From: Cymbomonas tetramitiformis
Lineage: Eukaryota > Chlorophyta > Pyramimonadophyceae > Pyramimonadales > Pyramimonadaceae
Direction of reading: 5' to 3'
Assembly: GCA_001247695.2 (NCBI GenBank)
Contig: LGRX02033405.1
Span: 19,297 to 83,296, forward strand
DNA length: 64,000 bases
Shown here: positions 34,735 to 44,367 of the stretch, piece by piece
Position numbering within the stretch: the stretch's first letter is position 1
Layout of the letters: the number at the start of each line of letters is the position of its first letter
Notes under the pieces: generated by a model
What the model saw: only the letters and a program-made list of their open reading frames with translations
Databases searched by the model: none
What the model was told of the DNA's origin: nothing
Program-made: the position numbers and the translations under genes

Positions 34735-37055
34735 CTGGGGACATATAGGGACACTTGGGGTGTTGTAGGGGGAAGCACTTCAAATTTGTCGCACCGGTTA
34801 TTTTATTTGTCGCACCGTGCGACAAACTGTAATTATACCGTGCGACAGAAATGAGCGTGGCGCGCATGTCTGTCGCAGGTGCGACAGGCGTGAGCGCCAC
34901 GCTCATTTCTGTCGTGAAAATTCACAGAAAATTTCCGAAAATGAAATTAAGCTAGGGGGAACACAAACGAATAGTACCGCGATTATGACTTGAAAAACAA
35001 AATTACTGAACGAGTAGTACCGCGAATATTACATAAAACACAGGTGTATTATACGATCACTTGGGGACATTCATATAGCACGAGGCATACATGAGTAGCA
35101 AGCAAGCAAGCATTTCAGATGGATAAAGATACAAAGAGAAAAACCGATTACTCTCTTAAAAAATATTAGCATAATTACTTATTACTACTAGGCTGCTAGT
35201 TTCTAATACAAGGATTCAACTACCCGAGGGCGATATGAAAATCTAAACTAGGAAACTAGAGCACAGCGCACGTTCCAAAATCTTCAGAACCAAAACGTTT
35301 CCTGCAGCACACGAACAGCGAATCAGTCAGGACGTTGGGGATCGAACCCAATACCGACAGCCAACTGCTGTCCGCATTTCACCCTCGGGTGGGCGTCTAC
35401 GTACAAAATAGACGTTTTGAAAACAGCAGCGGAACAGTGGGTGGGAAATCTAAAATTCTGAACATCAATAATCGGCGAAACCTAAACAGAGCTGGAAGTC
35501 ACAGGATGCCACCAGCACTCTGCTAGCGGCATAAAAAGATGCTCGGCGTAAAAAACAAAACCTGCAAAAAACGAAACGCTGGTTAGTAAAGACGTTGGGA
35601 ATCGAACCCAACCCGTCGGAGAATCCCGCCGGTCTCCAAGCACCCCTTCAGCTTAGTAGGGCCAGAGGGAAAGATGCCGCCAGGAACGTTGCTGGCGGCT
35701 TCAGAAAAGGCACAGCATGAATTATACACTATGACCGTTGCTGGCGCCTTCAGAAAACGCACAGCATAAACCTGCAAAAAAAACAGAGCGCTGCTCAGGA
35801 AGGAAGAATTCCTGTTGGAAATTGAACCCAAACCGTCAGGCGGGATGCAAACACGCCCGAAGGCCTCCAATCATCCATATATCGCAGGACGGGCTGCTGG
35901 TGGGATGCGGCTCATGTGAGAACATCGCAGGAACGCCCCCCCGCCGGGTTCCACGCATGCACACGAAAACATGGTCAATATGAAATGTCGCTAAAGAAAA
36001 GTAGCGCGCAAAAATCATTAATCAAACAAAACCACAAGCCGCGCGCTGAGACAGCGAGCAGGTAGGCGCAAGATAAGAGCTTGGAGAAAAATGAAAACGT
36101 TGCCGACCAGGATCATACCATATCCACTTTTGTCCGGGCCGCGCCGCCGATAGGAGTGGTGAGATGATCTTGAATGACGAGATGCGTAAATAATTGGAAA
36201 TTCCGCATATCTTCGGGGTAAAATATGGAATTGTTACCCGTGTCTCTCGTCGTCGGTTACTAACGATCGGTGCTGTAGTGCGAAACAATCCGGGGTAGGA
36301 CTGCTGATGATGATGTTGAGATCGGTAAACCTGTTTATAGAGCAGTTTTGCGACAAATTCATAATTGTAAATTCCGCATATCTTCGGGGTAAAATATGGA
36401 ATTGTTACCCGTGTCTCTCGTTGTCATCGGTTACGAACGATCGGTCGAAAGAATCCGGGGTAGGACTGCTGAGATGCTATCGTATCATGATTGGCCGGTA
36501 AAGCGCGAGCGCTCGACACAATCCGGGGTAGGACTGCTGACATGGATGAAAAACAGCATATATATCTTCGTGGTATAATTTTGAATTGTTAAACGTTTCT
36601 CTCGTTGTCGGTTACGACCGATCGGTCGAAAGAATCCGGGGTAGGACTGCTGAGATGCTATCGTATCATGATTGGCCGGTAAAGCGCGAGCGCTCGACAC
36701 AATCCGGGGTAGGACTGCTGACATGGGCAGAAGATTTTTGGAAAATTTCCAACGGCATAATTTTTGAGGGACAGCTCCTGCGGTGTGGCCTGTTGATGTC
36801 ACTTTTTTCCAGGAAACCTGTTTCGCTCCTTTAAGGGAAACGAAATGAAAAACAGCATATTTCTGAAAAAGCTGCGAAGCGTCGTTAATATAAACGAATC
36901 TTTTGCGACACGGCAAATAAAATAACCCGTGCGACACAAATGAGGGGCGTCCGTTATAGGGGCACTTGGGGTCATATAGGGACACTTGGGGTCACATATA
37001 TGGACATGTCCCTAGCTATAACACCCCAAGTGTCCATAAATGTCCCAACGTATCC
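34735..37055. mobile_element. Possible DNA transposon with imperfect inverted ends
   Basis: The left end has GGACA(T).. then GGGACACTTGGGGTGTTGTA (34736-34770). The reverse complement of 37015-37055 reads GGACA(T).. then GGACACTTGGGGTGTTATAG. The interior holds degenerate repeats and no transposase. The same GGGACACTTGGGGT motif also occurs twice at 36957-36992, next to the right end, so a local inverted repeat is an alternative. Confidence 0.3.
36220..36730. repeat. Imperfect tandem duplication, about 180-bp unit
   Basis: Blocks recur: TTGTTACCCGTGTCTCTCGT then CGGTTAC near 36230, 36403 and (as TTGTTAAACG..) 36588; AATCCGGGGTAGGACTGCTGA near 36289, 36450, 36517, 36634 and 36703; and ATTGGCCGGTAAAGCGCGAG at 36489 and 36671. 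Frames across this zone are repeat artefacts. Confidence 0.75.
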
Positions 37056-37925
37056 CTATGTGTACCCGGGTGATATATGGACATGTCCCAATATGACCCC
37101 GCGTTTGCATCAGTGAAGCGATAGCATCTGATTCATGCCTTGAATATGGGTCGTAAGCAGAATACGAAACTATGATTTTGACGCAAAAGTGCTCAACGTG
37201 ACCGATCGCACCCGCCCTACCCAGATTATATCGACTGCCTCGCGCGTACGTAACCAGCCAATCAGTGATGCGATATAAGCTGATTCACGCTTTCGTTGAA
37301 TATGGGTCGTAAGCAGAATATCAAATTATACGATTTTGACGCAAAAGTGCTCAATGTGACCGGTTTCAGGTATCCTGCGGTTGACTGACCGTTGGATTGG
37401 CAATTATACGTATCGCATATTCTACGTATCGAATATTTACTATCTTGGTTTCCGGCATCCACTTCATTATCCACGATTTCAGTTTGCGGCGCCCAGCAGT
37501 TCTACCTCTTGTCTCCAGAGCCGGCTGCACTGTTTGTTTTGATTTCTATCCGTTTTATTTGCATCATTGCTACTTGCCGAATACTGGGCCGACTGTACTG
37601 TGCGGGTGGAACCTAACGGGGGGACCATATATATTGCGTTGCCCTCGCACCAGCAGCTGCATACACAGCTGAACGTAGTCAGTTCTTGTGTTTCATAGCA
37701 GGGATGCTTGAAGACCGGCGGGCTTCTTTGTAACCCGCCGGTTTCAGTTAAATCCCAACATACTTGCCGAGCGGTGCTTCGTTATTTTGACAGGTCGCTT
37801 TCGTTGTTGCGCCATGTGTGATGTCACTAGCAAAATTGCTGGCGGTACTTGTACCTCTCAGAGGTAATCATCATCGTCGAGCATTCTTGTAGGCTAACGG
37901 GCTGTATTTCAGCCCGACGGTTTCG

Positions 37926-38570
37926 GTGCAATTTAAACCCTTTTCCAAACAGCGCCTCATATTATTCTTTTTGCAAATTTTCTTTCTGGCTGGGAGTGAT
38001 CGCGATAATATCAACATATACAGCTACTTTCGGGCTTTCTTCGTGAACGAATGTGTGGGTGAAGGTGGAAAGGTGATCCTGAAACAAAAATGGTGTGACG
38101 AAGCCACCGGGTATGTGAGTGCTTACCGAATAAAGAGAGTTAGTCTGCGGATAGCGCATAAAGTTCTGTACTTGATGCACTATGTCCCAACTAATTGCGT
38201 ATCAAACATGGTGGCGGTATGCAGGCACGGCCGCATTACAAACATTCTGCGGGTGGGGATCGCGGGACGGCTGTACATCTTATTGAGAGTCAACTGGCTG
38301 GCAAAGCCAACCGAACAATAAATCAAGGCCTACCGTCAGAGGAACTCGATTCTCGGGCCGGACGATGTGACTAAGACGGTGTACACCTTCAACCCGCACC
38401 GTGACCTAGCGGCTTTCGAGAAGAAAACCGAGCCTTTCATCTTAGCCAGCAAAGTTGAACTGCAGGTCGTCGTTATACCACATCCGTGCATGGAGACCGC
38501 GGTCATTGTTGACCCCACGACTGGCTTTTTTGAATGCCTAAAACCATCACTTGACTCTGACGACAACTAG
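37926..38570 (+). pseudogene. Broken unknown gene with one in-frame stop
   Basis: One frame runs from about 38030 to a stop at 38570, interrupted only by TAA at 38319-38321. Before it: NECVGEGGKVILKQKW..., ending WLAKPTEQ. After it, in the same frame: IKAYRQRNSILGPDD... then FNPHRDLAAFEKKTE and ...SLDSDDN. Both halves look like genuine protein sequence, and the shared frame argues for a single point mutation or a recoded stop rather than chance. No start is certain and no family is recognised. Confidence 0.45.
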
Positions 38571-38747
38571 GATGACAACGAGGACTGAACTGATGTTTCG
38601 ATCGACGGGATTCTAGCTAGGCCGTGGACGGTCCCTCGGCATATTGCGTTGTGTGCTTTCGTGGAACACACAGCTTGTGCAGTGGTTGCGTACTTTACGC
38701 GCATATACCGCTGTAGTACACGTTTAACATGTTGATTAATTATATAT

Positions 38748-40280
38748 GGTTAACACATTAACGTGTAATTGTCATAGTGTACTAACGAGCATACTAACGA
38801 CATGCTAACGTAGCACATTCCCAAAGCAATTTAGCCCCAATATCAGCTTCTTTAAACAGCGGCATACCCCCTTAACTAATGTCCAGTTCGCCATCCAATC
38901 ACCTTCGAACATCTTTGAAGTGAATCTGGACCCCATCCATGATCCACTGCGCACCACGCCACGAGTCCACCCACTCCCACACTGGAGACTGGGAGTTAGT
39001 ATACCGTTAACATACTAACGTGTAATTGTCATAGTGTACTAACGAGCATACTAACGACATGCTAACGTAGCACATTCCCAAAGCAATTGAGCCCCAATAT
39101 CAGCTTCTTCAAACAGCGTCATACTTCCTTAACCAGTGCCCAGTTCGCCATCCAATCACCTTCGAACATCTTTGAAGTGCATTTGGACCCCATCCATGAT
39201 CCACTACGCACCACACCACGAGTCCACCCACTCCCACCCTTAACGAGACTGGGAGTTAGTATACCGTTAACATACTAACGTGTAATTGTCATAGTGTACT
39301 AACGAGCATACTAACGACATGCTAACGTAGCACATTCCCAAAGCAATTTAGCCCCAATACCAGCTTCTTTAAACAGCGGCATACCCCCTTAACTAATGTC
39401 CAGTTCGCCATCCAATCACCTTAGAACATCTTTGAAGTGCATTTGGACCCCATCCATGATCCACTGCGCACCACGCCACGAGTCCACCCACTCCCACACT
39501 TAAGGAGACTGGGAGCTAGTATACCGTTAACATACTAACGTGTAATTGGCATAGTGTACTAACGAGCATGCTAGCGACATGCTAACGTAGCACATTCCCA
39601 AAGCAATTTAGCCCCAATATCAGCTTCTTTAAACAGCGGCATACCCCCTTAACTAATGTCCAGTTCGCCATCCAATCACCTTAGAACATCATTGAAGTGC
39701 ATTTGGACCCCATCCATGATCCACTGCGCACCACACCACGAGTCCACCCACTCCCACACTTAAGGAGACTGGGAGTTAGTATACCGTTAACATACTAACG
39801 TGTAATTGCCAAAGTGTACTAACGAGCATACTAACGACATGCTAACGTAGCACATTCCCAAAGCAATTTAGCCCCAATATCAGCTTCTTTAAACAGCGGC
39901 ATACCCCCTTAACTAATGTCCAGTTCGCCATCCAATCACCTTCGAACATCTTTGAAGTGCATTTGGACCCCATCCATGACCCACTACGCACCACACCACG
40001 AGTCCACCAACTCCCACACTTAAGGAGACTGGGAGTTAGTATGCCGTTAACATACTAACGTGTAATTGTCATAGTGTACTAACAACGTGCTAACGACATG
40101 CTAACGTAGCACATTCCCAAAGCAATTTAGCCCCAATATAAGCTTCTTCAAATCGGGTCATACTTCCTTAACCAGTGCCCATTTCACCATCCAATCACCT
40201 TAGAACATCATTGAAGTGAATCTGGACCCCATCCATGACCCACTATGCACCACACCACGAGTCCACCAACTCCCACATTC
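38748..40280. repeat. 260-bp satellite array, six copies
   Basis: The period is exactly 260 bp between anchors at 38991, 39251, 39511, 39771 and 40031; the first copy is slightly short and the last is truncated. Copies are about 93-98% alike by eye. Each begins with a block rich in CTAACG (ACTAACGAGCATACTAACGA...), followed by a unique-looking 180-bp part ending GTCCACCCACTCCCACACTT. It is flanked on the right (40290-40410) by the same motif inverted (CGTTAGTATG). Confidence 0.95.
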
Positions 40281-40410
40281 TATCATACTAACTCACATTG
40301 TGTACTCACGCATCGCGTTAGTATGCTGTTAGTACGCTTCCTAAAAGTACGCGGCGTTAGTATGCCGTTAAGGCACGATAACACACCGTTAGTGCACATA
40401 CTAACGTTTT

Positions 40411-40809
40411 CTAAAATAGTAGGGATATAGAGACTGCGAGATTGGTGGCACTAGGCTGCGGTAAATCCATCGGCGCACTGCGGAAATGCGACAACAAGGA
40501 TGCCGCTGAGCGACACAGCAAGACAAGCTGTGTGCGCTTCAGCCCTTCTATCTTCTCAAACTTCTCATCAAAGGCAACTAGGGAAGCAAGGAGCTCCCCA
40601 TCCGATAATACTCCAGCGTGATGCATAGCGATAAGATTGAGATAATAAACCACGCGTAAAAAACGAAGAGTCCAATCCACACCGTCTAATTGCCCACAGT
40701 GACGAGACTGTTCCAATAAAAAGCGAAGAACCAGATTTCGGCAGCCCCAGAAGAGAAGGGTACGCTCAAAACGAAAATAGAGCGACAACGAACTAATATT
40801 CAACGCCAA
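40411..40809 (-). CDS. Possible coding exon, helical protein of unknown function
   Basis: A 132-codon minus-strand frame. It is rich in Leu and Arg, reading like a helical protein (DWTLRFLRVVYYLNLIAM, FEKIEGLKRTQLVLLCRSAA). It has no ATG at its start; a TAG acceptor just upstream (CGTAG|TTGGCG) would make it an internal or terminal exon. No family is recognised. Confidence 0.3.
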   Translation of the reverse strand: MALNISSLSLYFRFERTLLFWGCRNLVLRFLLEQSRHCGQLDGVDWTLRFLRVVYYLNLIAMHHAGVLSDGELLASLVAFDEKFEKIEGLKRTQLVLLCRSAASLLSHFRSAPMDLPQPSATNLAVSISLLF

Positions 40810-41188
40810 CTACGAATTACGCGAAGTGTAACATACTGGGTACATAAGGACCCATTGTCGCAGCAGTCGCGCAGTGGAAGCGTGGTGGGCCCACTGCTTC
40901 CACTAACTTAACTTAAAAACACAACGTCGGCTGTGGGAAAACGCTCGGACGGTGAACGAACATTTCTATCGCACACCAAAATATACATTTCTGTCGCACA
41001 CCAAAATATACATTTGTCGCACGATCACTACGACAACTATTCCCCTAAGTATACCTAATTATTCCGAAAAGTCCCCTAAAAATCTCCTAAAAATCTCCTA
41101 AAGGCATGGTATTTATGCGGGAATAGATTTACCCAAAATGGGGAATATAAATCTTTTTATTGTAATTCGGGAATAGATTAAATGTCAC

Positions 41189-41457
41189 ATGCCATCTATC
41201 GTTTGTACTATGGAACTATCACTAGGTACCGCGAAGGTACAAGCGGTTCAGCGTGTGCAATATTTTGCGTCTGGCACACCCCCTTCTTCTAAACAATTTA
41301 TTGCATGTAGCATGAAGCATAATACGTTTTGCCACTATTCGATTCTAAAGCGTTTGTATTCATTAGGTGAATACCTTTCGTTTGAGCTATTGATTGGCCC
41401 CATCCGCAACCGCATCAGCTTAGCATTCAGTCGCGACTGCAAGCTAAGTTGGTGCGG
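41189..41457 (+). pseudogene. 5' part of an unknown frame split by a MULE-like insertion
   Basis: The frame opens at ATG 41189 and runs to the left target duplication, where it reads ..LSWCG. It stays in frame with 44052-44367 when the transposon and one duplication copy are taken out, giving 195 codons with no stop. The product is Ser/Lys-rich with an FAxG..SFELLIGP region. No family is recognised. Confidence 0.5.
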
Positions 41458-41701
41458 GAAAAGGTTGTTTTTGGATTAACTTTTTGACCTTTTTGGATTA
41501 AGTTTCTTTCTCGGTTAGATTTGGATTAAATTTCTAAGTGACACCATCGAATGTCATGATTACATTCGCGCCCATCTCGCATTCCACACCACGCCGTCTT
41601 CATTTCAACACTTTTTCAAAAAGTTCAGTATCGAAACTTTCACATTGCTCTTCCATCTTTCTCTCTCTCACTACTCTCTCTCTCTCAAATACCCGTATAA
41701 T

Positions 41702-42394
41702 ATGCCAAGATGTCCAAGCAAGCGCGTGTGCAAGGCAAGGCGTGTCAACCGTCAAGCACCACGTCCTACGCGTGCCCTTGCCCGCCATCGAAAAGTTTCC
41801 GACTTTTACCTTTCTCCAACTCCACCGATAGAAACTCGCATCTCAACTCCTAACACCTTTTCCGAGACCGCAGATAATGTGCAAAACTTCCCACACGAAT
41901 ATGTGTTCATAGAATACGCTCCTGGGGACGAGTACACCAACAAAGCGGGTGGTTTGATACCTACGACTGGTGTTTACAACCAGTCTTGCCAGCGGCACCT
42001 GCTATCGGGCTACGAGCCCGATTACGCTTACGCCTTCTTACCTCGACGGGTTGGTATTATCGTCCGACAGTTAGCTGCGAAATACTCCAATCTGCAGGAC
42101 TTCCTCAGAGCTACTTACTGCGTCATTAAGTTATTTGTGGAACGCAATAGAGCTATGCACTTTTGCAAACGAGGTGCCGACGTGCATATATCCTTGAAGT
42201 CGGTACCATATCTTTACGTATGCTCGCGTTGCGCCACTCATATCGTGAGCACCGACGACCCTGGGTACGAACGGTGTGTATGGGAAGCAACCGACCCAGA
42301 CGGTACTATTCACTGGCGGAAGGAGTTCGTGGACTACATAGCACATATGAAAGCCAAGTCGGCCACCCGCTCCTGTATGCTTTTTATTGAATAG
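41702..42394 (+). CDS. Unknown protein carried by the MULE-like element
   Basis: 230 residues from ATG 41702. The N-terminus is very basic (MPRCPSKRVCKARRVNRQ), then a Pro/Thr linker. A globular part follows from about residue 60, with aromatic-rich NFPHEYVFIEYAPGDEYTN, YEPDYAYAFLPRRVGII and a CSRCATH pair that could be half a zinc site. It ends SATRSCMLFIE. A short CT-rich (CTCTCT) leader lies just upstream, consistent with a 5' UTR. It is tail to tail with the minus-strand gene, 229 nt apart. It may be an accessory protein of the element or captured host cargo; no family is recognised. Confidence 0.65.
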   Translation: MPRCPSKRVCKARRVNRQAPRPTRALARHRKVSDFYLSPTPPIETRISTPNTFSETADNVQNFPHEYVFIEYAPGDEYTNKAGGLIPTTGVYNQSCQRHLLSGYEPDYAYAFLPRRVGIIVRQLAAKYSNLQDFLRATYCVIKLFVERNRAMHFCKRGADVHISLKSVPYLYVCSRCATHIVSTDDPGYERCVWEATDPDGTIHWRKEFVDYIAHMKAKSATRSCMLFIE

Positions 42395-42623
42395 GTAAAT
42401 CACCCGCCCCAACTAGGACTGTTGTAACTTTGTCAACTGCATATCACCCGCCCCGACTTGAAGTGTGTGAACTGTATAATATCACCCGGTTTGAACTATT
42501 TGAACTTATAAGCAATAAGCAATAAGCCGAAACAAGTCAAGTTGGGATTTCAAGTATGCATATGATATTTGGAATATGGCTCTAGTCCTAGCAGCAAGTC
42601 TTTAGGGGAAATACTTATAATAT

Positions 42624-43838
42624 TTATAATATGTACTCGCGGTTCTCAGCAGTTCCGCCGGACTCCACAGGATAGCCATTCCACAAGAGCTTGTACACGT
42701 CGTCCCGTTGGAGCATGTTAAATTCAAGGAATTGCTTTAGCTTGGCGGGGGTGGTGTATATGACGACGAACCGTTGACGATCGGCTTGAACGGTGTAGTC
42801 CTCGGTAAGTTGCTTGTAGTTCCTATAAAAAGATTCCAGATTGAGCTGGCGCGTGTAGAACTTATTGCTCTTGAAATTCCACCCACAAGCCGCAAGCAAT
42901 TGCTTAAGTAGGTCTAGGAAAAAAGGTGCGGAAGGATTGTTTCCCACGGCGCGGATATTATCCTCAAGATCTTTTTCCATAGTTGCCCTCTCCACATTCC
43001 ACTTAGCTTTCTTCCAGTCGGATAGCAGGGACAAGAGGTCAGTGGCCTCGTGGGGAATGGGTGGGAGGGCGGCGGAGGATGGAAAATGCTCAGAGGTGAC
43101 CCAGGTGTTCTCGGGAGAAAGGAACTCGCCGTTGAAAAAAGCTAGCATCCCGGTGCGGTGCTCCGGCCTGTCGTCGGTGTCTTCACCAGCGTCGTGAAGG
43201 CGAAGCAAGTTGTTACTTTGTGCAACCGCCTTGAAATCACTATATGTTTTGATTGCTTCCAATTTTAATAGCCTACGACGATGGTTCTTGACGTAGGCAT
43301 GCACTTGCTTGTAAGTAACTCTTTGTGGTAACCCCTTCAGACCATTAAGTTCCTCCCATATTTGCATAGGTGCCTTGCGCTCCTTGATACGAGTGTCCAT
43401 TTTCCCCTTCACTTCGGGATGTATGCCTTTGCCATGAAACTCTTGGTGGGAGTGTGCACCACGCATGAGAAGAGAGAATCTTTCCTTCTTGTCACTGCAA
43501 ACCCTACTCACAAGCTTGAATCGTAGTGGGCACTCGTGCGTCTTGTCAAGCCTGCACTTGTAGGTTTGAGTTGTATCTCGCAACTTCTTGGAAGTGTAGG
43601 CCGCTGTAGCTTTCACGAAGCCGTCGGGGCATAGAGACCGCAACGTATTCATACACTCCTCCACTGAGTCCACACTGCTCAGTAGTTTATCCCAAGGTTC
43701 TTCGTCTACTAACTTCTTGCGAGCTCGTTTAGACTTAGTGCCCTCCGTTGGCATATCGTCCTCGTTATCCTCGTCAAAACTCTCGTATGCGGTAGCTACC
43801 TTACTAGGACTAGCCCACTCAAGAGCACCTTCCTCCAT
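42624..43838 (-). CDS. MULE-type zinc-finger protein without visible DDE domain
   Basis: 404 residues from ATG 43838. An acidic N-terminus contains a basic patch (SKRARKKL). At about residues 75-140, TTQTYKCRLDKTHECPLRFK ... GAHSHQEFHG gives C..C..H-x-H spacing like the FLYWCH/WRKY-GCM1 zinc domains that open Mutator-like transposases. A helical stretch follows (MQIWEELNGLKGLPQRVTYK, HAYVKNHRRRLLK). The C-terminal half (KKAKWNVERATMEKDLEDN, NFKSNKFYTRQLNLESFY) has no recognisable catalytic Asp/Asp/Glu block. It probably binds the element's ends; whether it can transpose is doubtful. Confidence 0.65.
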   Translation of the reverse strand: MEEGALEWASPSKVATAYESFDEDNEDDMPTEGTKSKRARKKLVDEEPWDKLLSSVDSVEECMNTLRSLCPDGFVKATAAYTSKKLRDTTQTYKCRLDKTHECPLRFKLVSRVCSDKKERFSLLMRGAHSHQEFHGKGIHPEVKGKMDTRIKERKAPMQIWEELNGLKGLPQRVTYKQVHAYVKNHRRRLLKLEAIKTYSDFKAVAQSNNLLRLHDAGEDTDDRPEHRTGMLAFFNGEFLSPENTWVTSEHFPSSAALPPIPHEATDLLSLLSDWKKAKWNVERATMEKDLEDNIRAVGNNPSAPFFLDLLKQLLAACGWNFKSNKFYTRQLNLESFYRNYKQLTEDYTVQADRQRFVVIYTTPAKLKQFLEFNMLQRDDVYKLLWNGYPVESGGTAENREYIL

Positions 43839-44051
43839 GATGTTCTTCGTTTCGAAGTGAGATAAGTAATGAATGGTGTTCTTAAGGGAACACGAAACCG
43901 TGTTTACCGTACACGTGACTAACGAAGTGTCATATTCGATCGTTGCGAGTCGATCTACTGAGAAAGTTAATCCATTTCTAACCGGATGAAAAAGTTAATC
44001 CAAAAAGGTCAAAAATTTAATCCGGAATAAACCCCGAGCCAGTTGGTGCGG

Positions 44052-44367
44052 TGTGAGATGGTTTCAACCACTTGCGGCTTTGCATAATAGGGGTTTTCGT
44101 GAGAATCTTATCACGAAACTTGGCCGTGATATTGTTCATAGTAATATCAGTGCACCCTCAAGATCATATGGCAAGCCGTTGAGTATATTAAAGATGGCCG
44201 CGTGCTGGCATGATGCCTTATTGCCTTTATTTGGGTTTGAATCAAACCCAAACCCAAACATGCCAAACAGCGAAGGGCTTCCCGTGAGTTCCAGCGCACG
44301 GACCTTTGCAAAATACATTGATAAGATGTATATATTTCACATTTCTGAAGTGCAAGGTTTGCGATAG
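44052..44367 (+). pseudogene. 3' part of the frame split by the MULE-like insertion
   Basis: It continues the frame of 41189-41457 directly after the right target duplication (VRWFQPLAALHNRGF...) to a stop at 44365-44367. Its last third (MPNSEGLPVSSSAR...) has a diverged inverted copy at 45100-45215, which reads MLNSKRLPVRSSAR on the minus strand. Confidence 0.5.

Larger units (their letters stand above)
32885..37975. repeat. Dispersed tRNA-like hairpin family (SINE-like), both strands
   Basis: Plus-strand copies lie near 33030-33105, 32900-32935, 37708-37775 and 37888-37945. Minus-strand copies lie near 35325-35360, 35585-35640 and 35815-35875. Each has a 6-7-bp hairpin (for example GGCGGG..CCCGCC), then a block like GGTTGGGTTCGATTCC. 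At 35590-35612 (minus) this forms a perfect T-arm, TTGGG-TTCGATT-CCCAA, matching the Pol III B-box. Copies are degenerate and their full length is unclear. Confidence 0.5.
41458..44040. mobile_element. MULE-like DNA transposon, 2,583 bp, two convergent genes
   Basis: The 79-bp imperfect terminal inverted repeats are 41458-41536 and 43962-44040. They share GGATTAA(C/A)TTTTTGACC, TTTTTGGATTAA and CGGTTAGA blocks. The 11-bp direct duplication AGTTGGTGCGG at 41447-41457 and 44041-44051 flanks them. Long inverted repeats plus 8-11-bp duplications are the signature of Mutator-like elements. It carries a plus-strand gene (41702-42394) and a minus-strand gene (43838-42624) meeting tail to tail. The minus-strand product has a FLYWCH/WRKY-GCM1-type zinc motif like MULE transposase N-termini, but no DDE catalytic block is visible, so the element is probably non-autonomous. 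Confidence 0.82.

Noticed and set aside
38748..40280. CRISPR-like array
   Set aside because: The whole 260-bp unit repeats, with no variable spacers between short repeats; the context is eukaryotic.
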